A DNA stretch of 64,000 nucleotides from Leuconostoc holzapfelii (GTDB lineage Bacteria > Bacillota > Bacilli > Lactobacillales > Lactobacillaceae). Positions 46,406 through 56,017 of this stretch are shown in pieces. Both the position numbers and the translations under genes were made by a program. The DNA is taken from positions 62,001-126,000 of the forward strand of contig NZ_JAAXPO010000003.1 in the NCBI RefSeq assembly GCF_012396485.1, given 5' to 3'. The notes under the pieces are model-generated. The model ran no database searches. It was given only the letters and a program-made list of their open reading frames with translations, and was not told where the DNA came from. Every line of letters starts with the position of its first letter. Position 1 is the first letter of the stretch.

Positions 46406-46642
46406 ATGGCAGTAAAAGAAGAAGTAATCGATATTTTAAACACAATTATTGGCGAAGATATCTCAGACCAAATGGATGAAGACTTTTTTGACAATGGCTT
46501 GCTTGATTCAATGGCCACTGTTGAATTATTGTTGGATCTTGAAGGCAAGTTTGATATTCAAGCACCAGTATCAGAATTTAACCGTGAAGAATGGAATACA
46601 CCCAATAAAGTGATTGCCAAGGTTGAATCATTAATCGGGTAA
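46406..46642 (+). CDS. dltC: D-alanyl carrier protein DltC
   Basis: 78-residue acyl-carrier-type protein; the phosphopantetheine attachment Ser35 lies in GLLDSMATVELL. Strongly acidic as expected. AGAGGAAA precedes the ATG. Carries D-Ala as a thioester from DltA to DltB. Confidence 0.97.
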   Translation: MAVKEEVIDILNTIIGEDISDQMDEDFFDNGLLDSMATVELLLDLEGKFDIQAPVSEFNREEWNTPNKVIAKVESLIG

Positions 46643-46647
46643 AAATC

Positions 46648-47931
46648 ATGAAAAAACGGGGACTTTGGTGGATTTTTGGGCCAGTAGTGATTGCATTTGT
46701 ACTGGTAGGCGCATTGTTTTTAGCGCCATTTTCCCTCAACCACTTTTCAAAAAAAGATGTGCGTGACGCATCGGTTTCGTTTTCAAAAAATGTGTATAAA
46801 GGCGAGACAATGAAAACGGCGGCTTTTAGTGACACATCTAAGCGATATGTACCGTTTTTTGGTTCGAGTGAGTTATTGCGTTTAGATACGATGCATCCAT
46901 CGATGCTTGCAAACAAGTATCATCGTAATTATCAACCATTTTTGCTGGGGCAAGCCGGAACGGAATCATTGCTTCATTATTTAAGCATGCAAGAAATGTT
47001 GCCTGCTTTGCATAAGAAGCAAGTAGTGTTTGTGATTTCACAGCAATGGTTTGTGAAGAAGCATGCCAATGGTGCTTTCCCAATCTTCTACTCACCATTG
47101 CAGACAGTGGATTGGTTGCGCAATATTAAGCAAATCTCACCAACGGATCGTTATGTTGCTGGCCAATTACTCAAGCAACCGCAAATCAAAGATAATGGGT
47201 TGTATGCCAAGATGGTGACGAAAATTAGTGAGAATCAACCACTTTCCGGTGCTGATTTGAGTGTTTTGGCCGTGCGGCATCGCATGTTGCTACGCGAAGA
47301 CGAGTTGTTTTCTAATTTCTCAAGCTCAAAGAATTGGCGGAAGTATGTTCGGCCAGCCATGGCGAAATTACCAGCACGTGATGATAATGGGGCTCTGTTT
47401 AAAGAAGCCACCAAAATTGCGCAATCGGAAACGACGAATAATCCATTTAAAATTAAGGATTCATTCTACCGTTCACGCATTCAGATGAGCTTAAAGCGAT
47501 TGGCTGGTTCACAAACAAAGTTTGACTATCGGCAATCCGTTGAATATGCTGATTTCCAGGCAGTTCTTGCGGAATTTGCACGTCAACACACGGATGTATT
47601 GTTCGTGATTCAACCAGTCAATCAGCGTTGGGCGAAGTATACTGGTTTGAGTGATAAGATGTATTACCAAAGTGTGGATAAGGTTAAAAAACAATTGACC
47701 TCACAGGGTTTTAACCAAATTGCTGACTTGTCACATGATGGGGCGGAAAACTACTTCATGCAAGATACGATTCATCTTGGTTGGAATGGTTGGGTCACCG
47801 CTGATGAAAAAATCAAACCATTCATGGCTAAAGGATACAAGCCAACCAATTACCACATCAATAATAATTATTTGTCAAAGGACTGGCAGAATTTAATGCC
47901 AACACCTGAAAACTTGCAACAATTCAAATAA
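46648..47931 (+). CDS. dltD: D-alanyl-lipoteichoic acid biosynthesis protein DltD
   Basis: 427 residues; one N-terminal membrane segment (about 8-28) and an extracellular SGNH-like domain: FFGSSELLRLD carries the Ser, and the Asp/His pair lies in the late QDTIHLGWNGW stretch. It transfers D-Ala onto lipoteichoic acid outside the cell. Starts five bases after dltC. Operon ends in a perfect palindromic terminator. Confidence 0.96.
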   Translation: MKKRGLWWIFGPVVIAFVLVGALFLAPFSLNHFSKKDVRDASVSFSKNVYKGETMKTAAFSDTSKRYVPFFGSSELLRLDTMHPSMLANKYHRNYQPFLLGQAGTESLLHYLSMQEMLPALHKKQVVFVISQQWFVKKHANGAFPIFYSPLQTVDWLRNIKQISPTDRYVAGQLLKQPQIKDNGLYAKMVTKISENQPLSGADLSVLAVRHRMLLREDELFSNFSSSKNWRKYVRPAMAKLPARDDNGALFKEATKIAQSETTNNPFKIKDSFYRSRIQMSLKRLAGSQTKFDYRQSVEYADFQAVLAEFARQHTDVLFVIQPVNQRWAKYTGLSDKMYYQSVDKVKKQLTSQGFNQIADLSHDGAENYFMQDTIHLGWNGWVTADEKIKPFMAKGYKPTNYHINNNYLSKDWQNLMPTPENLQQFK

Positions 47932-47965
47932 AAAAGTGACGCACCCGCGGGTGCGTCACTTTTTT
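47930..47965. terminator. Perfect bidirectional terminator between dltD and the yslB-like gene
   Basis: An 18-base arm (AAAAAAGTGACGCACCCG) and its exact complement, abutting without spacer bases. Serves both converging genes. Confidence 0.95.
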
Positions 47966-47966
47966 A

Positions 47967-48686
47967 TTATGAGAAGGGTGATTGTGAATCTGTTGTGGAG
48001 GTTGTGGGGACATTGAAGGGATCAATGCTTTCCTCCTCAGACAAGGCACTTAAATTGCTTTGTTCTTCTTGAGGAAGTGCGATGTCATCGAATTTAAAGG
48101 CCAATAGCGAATCCGTAATTGACTGTTCGCGAGAGATCGCGCTGTCCGCACGCACCTCAATCAAGTTGGCTTGCTCCATACTTTCATGAGTCTGCTTCAG
48201 GAATGATTCACGGGCAGCCACGCGTTGTTTCATGTCCGAAACATCAACGGTTTCATTCAAGTCAGTGACAACCTCAAAGTTAACGCCTTCATTCTTTTTA
48301 CCAAGTTTGAATGTCGCTTCGGCAATCGCACCGGTCTGTAGTTCAAGTTGTTGTGCCAAAAAACCAGCTTCTAAGCTAAAATCTGCGTTTCGGCTGAGCG
48401 CCAATCGCTGTTGCACCAAATCACCGGTCAACGTCCAGCGTTGGTTCTTGCTGTCTTGAGAAGCAATTTCTAACTGGCCAAAGCCAGCGTTGTCGAAGAA
48501 TTCAACAACAGATGACAAGGCATCAAAGGGGAATTGACGGGCAATTTCTTTACCAGCCCAATAAAGGATGTGAGGATAGTCTTCTTGCAAAAGATTTTGT
48601 AGTAAACCATCGCGTAAAAGTGTCAATGCAAAACTGTTAACTTGGAAATTTGTTTGTAAAATCTTATCGTAATCGTTGATATTCAT
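47967..48686 (-). CDS. DUF2507 protein (YslB-like) with C-terminal extension
   Basis: 239 residues. The first 150 match the DUF2507/YslB pattern I know from Bacillus and lactobacilli: a start like LLRDGLLQNLL, then ILYWAGKEIARQFP and FFDNAGFGQLE. In Bacillus yslB lies beside the glutamate racemase gene, as here, though in this window it is divergent from murI. The C-terminal 85 residues are an acidic, Ser/Thr-rich, Gln-rich extension predicted to be partly coiled and partly disordered, beyond the usual length of about 150. Function unknown. Confidence 0.8.
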   Translation of the reverse strand: MNINDYDKILQTNFQVNSFALTLLRDGLLQNLLQEDYPHILYWAGKEIARQFPFDALSSVVEFFDNAGFGQLEIASQDSKNQRWTLTGDLVQQRLALSRNADFSLEAGFLAQQLELQTGAIAEATFKLGKKNEGVNFEVVTDLNETVDVSDMKQRVAARESFLKQTHESMEQANLIEVRADSAISREQSITDSLLAFKFDDIALPQEEQSNLSALSEEESIDPFNVPTTSTTDSQSPFS

Positions 48687-48776
48687 GAGCCCGTCTAAAC
48701 CTTTCAGACTTTTATTATACCAAACTTTGCGGGCGAAAAACTTGCATTCTCTGTTTTTAAGGGCATAATTATAGAT

Positions 48777-49622
48777 ATGAATAAAAATAATCCAATTGGT
48801 TTTGTTGATTCTGGTGTCGGCGGCCTGACTGTTGTCAAAGCGGCCCAGAACCAGCTACCACATGAACAATTTGTCTTTATTGGCGATACCGCACGCATGC
48901 CGTATGGTCCTCGCCCAGCCCAAGAAGTCATTGATTATACCTTTCAAATGGCAGAATTTTTATTGGCTGAAAAACAAATCAAATTACTCGTCATTGCTTG
49001 TAATACAGCGACGGCACGTGCTTTGCCGCAATTACAAGCCAAACTCCCTATCCCAGTGATTGGTGTGATCGCACCCGGTGCACGCGCTGCGGCCAATGCC
49101 ACTAAAAATCGTCAAATCGGTGTGATTGCGACGCAAGGGACAGTGACTTCAGGGGCCTATCAAGCAGCAATTACCGACTTTCGCCCAGATGTTGCCGTCG
49201 CCCAACAAGCCGAACCAGAATTTGTACAGATCGTTGAAGCAAATCAAGCTAGTACTCAGGCCACACAGGCATTAGTTGCCAAACATTTGGCACCATTAAC
49301 AGCGCAAGGTATTGATACATTGGTGCTTGGTTGCACACATTTTCCACTGTTAACGCCCGCTATTCAAGCTGCGGTTGGACCAACCGTCCAGTTAGTGGAT
49401 GCCGGCCGTGAAACGGTACAGGTAATTATTGAGACATTGACTAACCAGGGCTTGCTGACAGGCGTGACCCATCAGCATGCCAACGATGTCTTTTATACGA
49501 CAAAAGACCCTGAGACCTTTAGCACGATTGCTACCGCATGGTTGGCGCGCGAAGATGCCTTAGATGTGCGCCATTTAGCGATTGTGGGGGACAAGCATGC
49601 ACAACATTTGGAGGAAAACTAA
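48777..49622 (+). CDS. murI: Glutamate racemase
   Basis: Supplies D-glutamate for peptidoglycan. 281 residues; substrate loop FVDSGVGGLTV, catalytic Cys75 in IACNTATA and second Cys (about 186) in LGCTHFPLL. It lies head to head with the DUF2507 gene and overlaps nothing; rdgB begins one base after its stop, as in many Firmicutes. Confidence 0.97.
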   Translation: MNKNNPIGFVDSGVGGLTVVKAAQNQLPHEQFVFIGDTARMPYGPRPAQEVIDYTFQMAEFLLAEKQIKLLVIACNTATARALPQLQAKLPIPVIGVIAPGARAAANATKNRQIGVIATQGTVTSGAYQAAITDFRPDVAVAQQAEPEFVQIVEANQASTQATQALVAKHLAPLTAQGIDTLVLGCTHFPLLTPAIQAAVGPTVQLVDAGRETVQVIIETLTNQGLLTGVTHQHANDVFYTTKDPETFSTIATAWLAREDALDVRHLAIVGDKHAQHLEEN

Positions 49623-50237
49623 ATGCCTAGAATTATTTTGGCCAGTAATAACGCCCATAAAATCACCGAATTAGAGGCGATTTTAGCAGCCAGCCACATT
49701 GATTTACCTGTGGTACCAATGCGTGCATTAGGTGAGGCAGTACCTGAAATTATTGAAGACGGTGCTACTTTTGAAGCCAATGCGACTAAAAAAGCACTGA
49801 CCATTGCGTCATTAGCACCGGATGATTTTGTCTTAGCTGATGATTCAGGGTTGTGCATTGATGCGCTAAACGGTGAGCCAGGGGTCTATTCAGCGCGTTA
49901 TGCCGGCGATCACGATGACGCGGCGAACATTAGCAAAGTGTTAGCTAAATTAGGCACCACTACGCATCGTGATGCACAATTTCATAGTGTCTTGGTGTTA
50001 GCTGGCCCGGGACGCCCTAACTTGGTGGCAAAGGGTGAAGTGGCTGGCGTCATCACGATGACCAGACAGGGTGAAGCAGGCTTTGGCTACGACCCCATTT
50101 TTTTGGTACCACAATTTAACAAGACATTTGCGGAATTAACTGCTGATGAAAAGAATCAAGTCAGTCATCGGGGCCTTGCGCTTCAAGCACTGGCTAAACA
50201 ATTGCCAGCTTGGCTGAAAGGGGAATCACACAATTGA
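49623..50237 (+). CDS. rdgB: XTP/dITP diphosphatase
   Basis: House-cleaning Ham1/RdgB pyrophosphatase of 204 residues that removes deaminated purine triphosphates. Visible motifs: ILASNNAHKITE at the start, LADDSGLCIDAL (about 75), GFGYDPIFLVP (about 150) and VSHRGLA near the end. Begins directly after murI, with the ribosome site GGAGGA inside murI. Confidence 0.97.
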   Translation: MPRIILASNNAHKITELEAILAASHIDLPVVPMRALGEAVPEIIEDGATFEANATKKALTIASLAPDDFVLADDSGLCIDALNGEPGVYSARYAGDHDDAANISKVLAKLGTTTHRDAQFHSVLVLAGPGRPNLVAKGEVAGVITMTRQGEAGFGYDPIFLVPQFNKTFAELTADEKNQVSHRGLALQALAKQLPAWLKGESHN

Positions 50238-50255
50238 CAGGATTGTGTGGCGAAT

Positions 50256-50795
50256 ATGATGGCAAAATTTTTAATTGTTTCAGATACCCACGGTGATCGT
50301 GACATCATTGCTGACATTTTTGATCACTGGCGTGACGCGGTTGATGGGCTATTTTATAATGGGGATTCAGAATTATCAGCCAACGATGACGTCTTTGATG
50401 GGGTGTCAACCGTAATTGGAAATATGGATGATGACCCAGAGTTTGTGGCAGCTCGGGCCACAACGCTTGCTGGGGTCACTTTTTTCCAAACCCACGGTCA
50501 TCTCTATCAAGCAACCCAATTTAACGCATGGGCTAATCTCAAGCTGATGGCAGCGGCAGCACATGATGCCCATGCCCAAGTCGCATTATTCGGGCATACC
50601 CATCTTGAAGGTGCTGTGATGTTTGAGGATGTTTTGTTTATCAATCCCGGCTCAATTCGTCTGCCCAAAGGGCCACACGCTGATTTGGGTGGCACTTATG
50701 CGGTGCTCACGGTAACGGATCAGGCCTATCAAGTGCGGTTTTATAATCGCGTCCATCAACTTTTGCCACAACTCTCAGTTGACGTCCCGCGATAA
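50256..50795 (+). CDS. Metallophosphoesterase, YfcE/YsnB type
   Basis: About 179 residues of the MJ0936/YfcE family: metal ligands in [23 protein letters not shown] (Asn with Asp where most have His), TFFQTHGH and FGHTHLEG. These are small cytoplasmic phosphodiesterases of uncertain natural substrate. It follows rdgB, again as in Bacillus (ysnA-ysnB). The exact start is uncertain: ATG 50256, ATG 50259 or GTG 50247. Confidence 0.9.
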   Translation: MMAKFLIVSDTHGDRDIIADIFDHWRDAVDGLFYNGDSELSANDDVFDGVSTVIGNMDDDPEFVAARATTLAGVTFFQTHGHLYQATQFNAWANLKLMAAAAHDAHAQVALFGHTHLEGAVMFEDVLFINPGSIRLPKGPHADLGGTYAVLTVTDQAYQVRFYNRVHQLLPQLSVDVPR

Positions 50796-50839
50796 AAGGT
50801 CGGGTCAATTACGCGATTAAACGTGGTAAAATGATACTT

Positions 50840-51898
50840 ATGGCAAATGCAGATAACCCACAATTTAATCAATGGTATGAAGAAACCACCGATGCGGATC
50901 GCTTAATTCGTGATGCTGCCGCTAACCAAGCTGAGCAGCACGATGAATTGTCATTGCGGCCGCAATTTTTGCGTGAATATATCGGGCAAACAGCTTTAAA
51001 AGAAGAACTGTCCGTTTATATTGCGGCCGCCAAGCAACGACAAGAAGCTTTAGACCACGTCTTATTGTTTGGCCCACCAGGCTTAGGGAAGACCACCTTG
51101 GCCATGATTATCGCCAATGAAATGGGTGTGCATATCAAGACAACTTCGGGTCCAGCCATTGAAAAGCCCGGAGACTTGGTGGCGTTATTAAATGAACTGG
51201 AACCCGGTGATATTTTGTTTATTGATGAAATTCATCGCTTACCGACAAACATTGAAGAAATTATGTACTCGGCAATGGAAGATTATTTTGTCGATATTAT
51301 GGTTGGCCAAGGACCAACTGCACGAGCCGTTCATTTTCCGCTGCCGCCATTTACCTTAATTGGTGCCACGACACGACCTGGGATGTTGTCCAAGCCGCTC
51401 CGTGATCGCTTTGGTATTATTAATGCGATGGTATATTATACACCGTCGGAGTTGCAGGAAATCGTTGTACGTTCGTCAGATATTTTCCAAGCACCCATTA
51501 AACCCGAAGGGGCCTATGAGGTAGCGTTGCGTTCACGGGGGACGCCACGTATTGCCAACCGACTTTTAAAGCGGGTGCGTGATTTTGCCCAAGTACAAGG
51601 AATGGCTGCCATTGATCAGGCGATTGTGACGGTGGCATTAGATAAACTGCGAGTAGATAATCGTGGGCTTGATGAAACGGATCATAAGTTTTTGGGGACC
51701 ATGATCGCTTACTATAACGGTGGACCAGTGGGCTTGAACACCATTGCGGCCAACATCGGCGAAGAAGCCGAAACGTTAGAATCAATGGTTGAACCTTACT
51801 TATTGCAAATTGGCTTTTTGCAGCGCACACCACGTGGCCGAGTGGTAACACCGGCCGCCTATGCCCACTTGAATGAACCTTATCCAGAGGAAAAATAA
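50840..51898 (+). CDS. ruvB: Holliday junction helicase motor RuvB
   Basis: 352 residues. AAA+ motor of branch migration: Walker [10 protein letters not shown] (about 72-80), Walker [10 protein letters not shown] (about 125), sensor ATTRPG, arginine-finger region and a C-terminal winged helix ([19 protein letters not shown]). The start ATG 50840 is chosen by alignment memory; ATG 50831 adds three residues. The partner ruvA is not adjacent but 2 kb further on, behind queA. Its stop overlaps the next start. Confidence 0.97.
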   Translation: MANADNPQFNQWYEETTDADRLIRDAAANQAEQHDELSLRPQFLREYIGQTALKEELSVYIAAAKQRQEALDHVLLFGPPGLGKTTLAMIIANEMGVHIKTTSGPAIEKPGDLVALLNELEPGDILFIDEIHRLPTNIEEIMYSAMEDYFVDIMVGQGPTARAVHFPLPPFTLIGATTRPGMLSKPLRDRFGIINAMVYYTPSELQEIVVRSSDIFQAPIKPEGAYEVALRSRGTPRIANRLLKRVRDFAQVQGMAAIDQAIVTVALDKLRVDNRGLDETDHKFLGTMIAYYNGGPVGLNTIAANIGEEAETLESMVEPYLLQIGFLQRTPRGRVVTPAAYAHLNEPYPEEK

Positions 51899-52755
51899 TG
51901 GATTTTATCATTTCAGATACCCATTTTAATCATGAAAAAATCTTGTATTTTGACAAGTCAAGAGAAGCATCACTGCAGGCATTGGGCATTTCACCAACTG
52001 TTTCAGAGATGAATGCTTATCTTGAGAAGACGTGGAATGAGACGGTATCTGATGCAGATACGGTTTATTTTCTAGGTGATTTGGGGATGTTTCGCAAGAA
52101 GCAAGATTTTGTCGCCCAACTGTCGCGGTTGAATGGACAAAAGGTCTTTTTTAAAGGCAATCATGATCATTCGGATCAAATTAAGGCGGCGCTAAAAGCA
52201 CCGGAAACCCGACTCATCGCTTATGAACCAACGGCCAAAGCGTTGAAAATCAACGGTATTCAAGTGTGGTTGAGCCATTATGCCGTTGATTTGCCCTATC
52301 CAATCTTGTCTGTGCATGGGCACATTCATGAGGCGGAATATCAACGCGATGGCATGGTAAATTTGTCACTGGATTCAGCCTTGATGCAAACGCGGCCCTT
52401 CGGGCAACCCATTAGCTTTGATGAACTCACGCCGCACTTACAGGCACGCTTAGCAGCCATTGAGACAAGTTATCAAATTGAATCCGAAAACAAGCGCTTT
52501 GACCGACAAGTGGAACGAGCCTTTGACGAAACGATTACAATCAATAAACCAACGGCGACCCAGCGGCATGAATTGGCCTTGTTAGTAGCCCATCTCAACG
52601 CCAATGGCCTCACGTATGCGTATGTCTTAGAGAAGTTCAATATCCCCAACGAAAACAAAGTATTAACAGCAGCAGAAAAAGAAAAAGTTGCCCAAACCGG
52701 TTTTGAATTTGAAAAAACAACCGGTATGAGCGGTAATACAGGTGGAAATAGATGA
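51898..52755 (+). CDS. Calcineurin-like metallophosphoesterase inserted between ruvB and queA
   Basis: 285 residues. The first half is a metallophosphoesterase with [30 protein letters not shown] and VHGHIHE, i.e. all metal motifs. The second half (about 170-285) is helical and charged, without a family I recognise. Overlaps ruvB by one base (TAATG) and queA by four (ATGA), so it is firmly embedded in the operon. Role unknown; nucleotide or protein phosphatase and RNA-end processing are all possible. Confidence 0.85.
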   Translation: MDFIISDTHFNHEKILYFDKSREASLQALGISPTVSEMNAYLEKTWNETVSDADTVYFLGDLGMFRKKQDFVAQLSRLNGQKVFFKGNHDHSDQIKAALKAPETRLIAYEPTAKALKINGIQVWLSHYAVDLPYPILSVHGHIHEAEYQRDGMVNLSLDSALMQTRPFGQPISFDELTPHLQARLAAIETSYQIESENKRFDRQVERAFDETITINKPTATQRHELALLVAHLNANGLTYAYVLEKFNIPNENKVLTAAEKEKVAQTGFEFEKTTGMSGNTGGNR

Positions 52756-53813
52756 CAGCACAACCTTACCAATTAGCAGATTTTGATTACGATTTGCCCG
52801 AATCCTTGATTGCCCAGACGCCCTTAAAGCAACGTGATGCGTCACGGCTTTTGGTGTTAGATGCCGATACGGGCGCGTATGAAGATAAGCATTTTTACGA
52901 CATTTTAGATTATGTTGAACCCGGGGATGCCATTGTGATGAACAATTCCCGCGTGCTACCCGCACGTTTGCACGGGGCACGGCCAGAAACTGGTGGCCAC
53001 GCGGAGGTTTTGCTGTTACGCCAAGATCATGGTGATGTCTGGGAAACTTTGGTAAAGCCCGCCAAAAAGTCACCGATTGGCTCAACGATTGTGTTTGGGG
53101 ATGACATCAACAACCCCATCATGACCGCAACCGTTGTCGGTGAATTGGAACACGGCGGTCGTTACATCGAATTCCACTATGATGGCATTTTCATGGAATT
53201 ACTCGAAAAGCTGGGGGAAATGCCATTGCCACCATACATTAAAGAAAAGCTTGACGATCAAGAACGCTATCAAACGGTGTATTCAAAGGTTGACGGCTCA
53301 GCTGCAGCCCCAACAGCTGGCTTGCACTGGACACCAGAATTATTGGATAAAGTGCGTGCCAAAGGCGTTCAAACCGTTGAATTGACGCTCCATGTCGGTT
53401 TAGGGACTTTCCGACCAGTCGAAGAAGAAAATATTGAAGATCACAAGATGCACTCCGAATTCTACCAACTCACACAAGAAGCGGCCGATACGTTGAATGC
53501 AGTGCATGCTAACGGTGGGCGGATTATTGCCACCGGTACGACGTCTATTCGGACACTTGAAACGATTGGGTCAAAGTTTGAAGGACATTTGCAAGCTGAT
53601 TCAGGCTGGACGGATATCTTTATTAAGCCCGGTTATCAGTGGACCACGGTCGATGCGTTCATCACGAACTTCCATTTGCCAAAGTCAACCTTGGTGATGC
53701 TGGTGGCCGCCTTTACGGGTCGTGACCATATTTTAAAGGCGTATGAACACGCCGTGGCTGATCAATATCGTTTCTTCAGCTTTGGTGATGCGATGTTTGT
53801 CAAGCGCGGCTAA
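52752..53813 (+). CDS. queA: S-adenosylmethionine:tRNA ribosyltransferase-isomerase
   Basis: 353 residues, standard length. Late queuosine step: transfers the ribosyl part of SAM to preQ1-modified tRNA. Conserved stretches: [59 protein letters not shown] and [17 protein letters not shown]. The tgt gene that normally follows is not here. Overlaps the phosphoesterase gene by four bases. Confidence 0.97.
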   Translation: MTAQPYQLADFDYDLPESLIAQTPLKQRDASRLLVLDADTGAYEDKHFYDILDYVEPGDAIVMNNSRVLPARLHGARPETGGHAEVLLLRQDHGDVWETLVKPAKKSPIGSTIVFGDDINNPIMTATVVGELEHGGRYIEFHYDGIFMELLEKLGEMPLPPYIKEKLDDQERYQTVYSKVDGSAAAPTAGLHWTPELLDKVRAKGVQTVELTLHVGLGTFRPVEEENIEDHKMHSEFYQLTQEAADTLNAVHANGGRIIATGTTSIRTLETIGSKFEGHLQADSGWTDIFIKPGYQWTTVDAFITNFHLPKSTLVMLVAAFTGRDHILKAYEHAVADQYRFFSFGDAMFVKRG

Positions 53814-53849
53814 GCGCATGCCGGTGGGCGAATTAGAAGGAGTGGGCGA

Positions 53850-54440
53850 GTGTACGAATACATCAATGGGTTAATTACTAATATTTATCCAGCATATCTT
53901 GTGATTTGCGATCGCAGTGGGGTGGGCTATAAGCTCTATGTGGCCAATCCGTATCGTTTTGAACAAAATGTGGAATCGCACGTTTATATTGAACAAATTG
54001 TGCGGGAAAATGAAATCACGTTGTACGGCTTTATTGACGAAAACGAAAAGATTCTATTCAATAAATTGTTAAATGTCTCAGGCATTGGCCCAAAGAGTGC
54101 GTTAGCAATCATCGCAAGCGATGACGCGCAAGGGCTGGTTCAGGCGGTAGCAAATGATGATGCCACCTACTTAACGCAGTTCCCAGGTGTTGGGAAGAAG
54201 ACAGCCCAACAAATTGTATTAGATTTGAAGGGAAAGTTGGATGATTTGGCTGTGTCAGCTGGTTTGACGCCAAGCAATGCGCAGCCAACGACCAACCCAG
54301 CCTTGACTGATGCGCTGGCCGCTTTGACGTCACTTGGCTATAGTGCCAAAGAAATTGCCAAGATTGAAACGCAGTTGGCCACAACCCAAGATACGACTGA
54401 TGGCTACATTCGCGCGGCCTTAAAATTATTAGTCAACTAA
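53850..54440 (+). CDS. ruvA: Holliday junction branch migration protein RuvA
   Basis: 196 residues with the three RuvA domains: N-terminal OB fold (MYEYINGLITNIYPAYLVI), helix-hairpin-helix region (VSGIGPKSALAII and FPGVGKKTAQQIVLDLKGKL, about 71-128) and the C-terminal RuvB-binding domain (ALTSLGYSAKEI). Starts at GTG 53850, seven bases after AAGGAG. It comes after queA, the reverse of the usual ruvA-ruvB-queA order. Confidence 0.96.
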   Translation: MYEYINGLITNIYPAYLVICDRSGVGYKLYVANPYRFEQNVESHVYIEQIVRENEITLYGFIDENEKILFNKLLNVSGIGPKSALAIIASDDAQGLVQAVANDDATYLTQFPGVGKKTAQQIVLDLKGKLDDLAVSAGLTPSNAQPTTNPALTDALAALTSLGYSAKEIAKIETQLATTQDTTDGYIRAALKLLVN

Positions 54441-54469
54441 AAAAACACTTCCTTGTGAAGTGTTTTTTT
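54439..54469. terminator. Bidirectional terminator between ruvA and the deoxynucleoside kinase
   Basis: AACACTTC/GAAGTGTT flanked by A- and T-runs, loop CTTGT. Confidence 0.9.
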
Positions 54470-55100
54470 AGCGGATTGCTTGTAAAGCGGTTTCGATTTG
54501 GTTTAAGATAATGGCTTGGTTTTCAGGCATTTCCAAATCATAAGTTTGTAGGTCAATTTTAAGTTTTGGTGAGGCGTCGTAGGCTTCAAACCAATCACGA
54601 TAGGCTGACCAAATCCGGAAATAATACTGACGTAATTCATCATTGTCGTCAAATTGTTCGTAATCACGGCCGCGCTTTTTGATACGATACAAGATGGTTT
54701 CAAAATCTGTTTCGGCATACACTAACAAGTCGGGTGCCTTTTTTGGCAGTTTCTGCAATTCGGCCATCATGTTGTCGAGTAATTGTGTGTAGACTTCCAT
54801 TTCAGCATCCGTGATGTTGCCATCTTTGTGATTTTCAGCTGTGAAAAGGGCATCTTCGTAGATTGACCGGTCAAGGACGTTATTATCGTCGGCCAAAGCT
54901 TGCTTAATCATGTCAAAGCGACGGTTCAGGAAGTAAATTTGCAATAAGAAACCGTATTGCTTTGGATCCGAATAATATAGTGGCAAGACTGGATTGTCGC
55001 CCACAGGTTCGTAAAATGCTTTTGTGCCAAAATGTTCAGCGATCAAGCTCGTTAAGGTCGTTTTACCAACGCCAATCATGCCTGCTGTAATAATCACCAT
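54468..55100 (-). CDS. Deoxynucleoside kinase (dGK/dAK type)
   Basis: 210 residues of the deoxynucleoside monophosphate-forming kinase family. P-loop GMIGVGKTTL (about 7-16), the YEPV stretch, DRSIYEDALF (about 78, with the catalytic DRS-type motif) and the lid IKKRGRDYE. It salvages deoxyadenosine or deoxyguanosine; lactobacilli often depend on such salvage. ATG 55100 follows GGAGG at five bases. The mscL gene lies upstream on the same strand with a likely terminator between. Confidence 0.92.
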   Translation of the reverse strand: MVIITAGMIGVGKTTLTSLIAEHFGTKAFYEPVGDNPVLPLYYSDPKQYGFLLQIYFLNRRFDMIKQALADDNNVLDRSIYEDALFTAENHKDGNITDAEMEVYTQLLDNMMAELQKLPKKAPDLLVYAETDFETILYRIKKRGRDYEQFDDNDELRQYYFRIWSAYRDWFEAYDASPKLKIDLQTYDLEMPENQAIILNQIETALQAIR

Positions 55101-55137
55101 GACAACCTCCAATTATTTAGTAACCTATTAACTATAC

Positions 55138-55181
55138 AAAAAAAACGCCCAAACAACAAGTGACGTTGTCGAGCGTATTGA
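55138..55181 (-). terminator. Probable terminator of mscL
   Basis: On the minus strand ACGCTCGACAAC pairs imperfectly with GTTGTTTGGGCGT, followed by eight T. Confidence 0.65.
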
Positions 55182-55197
55182 TGACAAAAAACGAACG

Positions 55198-55578
55198 TTA
55201 TGCCTTTTTTTGTGCTTCCAAGAGATCGCGAATCTCTGTTAAAATTTCCAATTCAGGGTTCACGACAGCGGCTTCTTCCTTGTTTGAACGGAACAAGCGG
55301 TTGACGATCTTAACCAACATAAATACCACGAAAGCAATGATGATGAAGTTGATCACATCATTTAAGAAAGCACCGTATTTAAAGGTCAATTGCTTGGTAA
55401 TCACCAATTGCAAGTTCTTCAAATCTGATGTCCCACCAGTGAAGAAGCTAATGATTGGCGTAATCAAGTTGTTCGTCAGTGACTTAACCAATGCTGTGAA
55501 AGCACCACCGATGATCACGGCGACTGCCAAGTCAAGCACGTTCCCACGCATGATAAATGTCTTAAATTCTGATAACAT
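55198..55578 (-). CDS. mscL: Large-conductance mechanosensitive channel
   Basis: 126-residue emergency valve against osmotic downshock. N-terminal helix [27 protein letters not shown] region is the gating helix TM1; second membrane segment at about 72-95 ([15 protein letters not shown]); a charged cytoplasmic helix ends the protein. No in-frame alternative start exists because a stop lies 8 codons upstream. The ribosome site next to the ATG is poor; a good one lies 48 bases away beyond a hairpin (see the separate entry). Confidence 0.96.
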   Translation of the reverse strand: MLSEFKTFIMRGNVLDLAVAVIIGGAFTALVKSLTNNLITPIISFFTGGTSDLKNLQLVITKQLTFKYGAFLNDVINFIIIAFVVFMLVKIVNRLFRSNKEEAAVVNPELEILTEIRDLLEAQKKA

Positions 55579-55587
55579 AGCCTGTTT

Positions 55588-55632
55588 GTGTGCAAGCCAT
55601 TATCCAAATGACGCTTGTGCACACATCTCCTT
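55588..55632 (-). promoter_or_regulatory. Hairpin between a strong ribosome site and the mscL start
   Basis: On the minus strand AAGGAG (55632-55627) is followed by GTGTGCACAAGC and GCTTGCACAC, which pair with a two-base bulge (55624-55588). If folded, the AAGGAG is brought to about 11 bases from the mscL ATG. Confidence 0.55.
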
Positions 55633-55804
55633 TCTTCCTTATATCATTATTCTACCTGAAGAAAATAATATTACAACAAAAGAAAACTAAATATTTAGAA
55701 CATAATACGAATGTTATGAGAAGCAATTATTAGAATTCGTGTTTTTTCATGAAAATTACCAGTAGGCATGATAAAATATACGTAATTGTTTAGAGGAGAA
55801 AATT

Positions 55805-55996
55805 ATGACAGACAAAGACCAATTGGCAGCCTGGCATGAACAGTTAATTGCCATCATTAAAGACGTTAATACCCCACATACTTTGGGTGGGATTACGAAT
55901 GAAGCCAACCGCGTACATGACTCACGTTTGGCGCGCCGTGCGCTAGATCATTTGATTGTGTTGAGTGAAGAAATCAACGCTGCGCGACAAAAGTAA
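55805..55996 (+). CDS. Small hypothetical protein, 63 residues
   Basis: Starts at ATG 55805 after AGAGGAG, with a TAAAAT-like -10 about 30 bases earlier. The product is hydrophilic, helical (AWHEQLIAIIKDVN, ALDHLIVLSEEINAARQK) with no Cys and no membrane segment. I do not recognise a family. It is 21 bases before a pair of membrane PH-domain genes and probably transcribed with them. Good gene signals make it real, function unknown. Confidence 0.75.
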   Translation: MTDKDQLAAWHEQLIAIIKDVNTPHTLGGITNEANRVHDSRLARRALDHLIVLSEEINAARQK

Positions 55997-56017
55997 GATC
56001 AGCAGGGGGGCTGTGAT

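Noticed and set aside
55160-55690. 176-codon open frame opposite mscL
   Set aside because: Fully overlaps mscL and its leader; the conserved channel sequence is on the minus strand.
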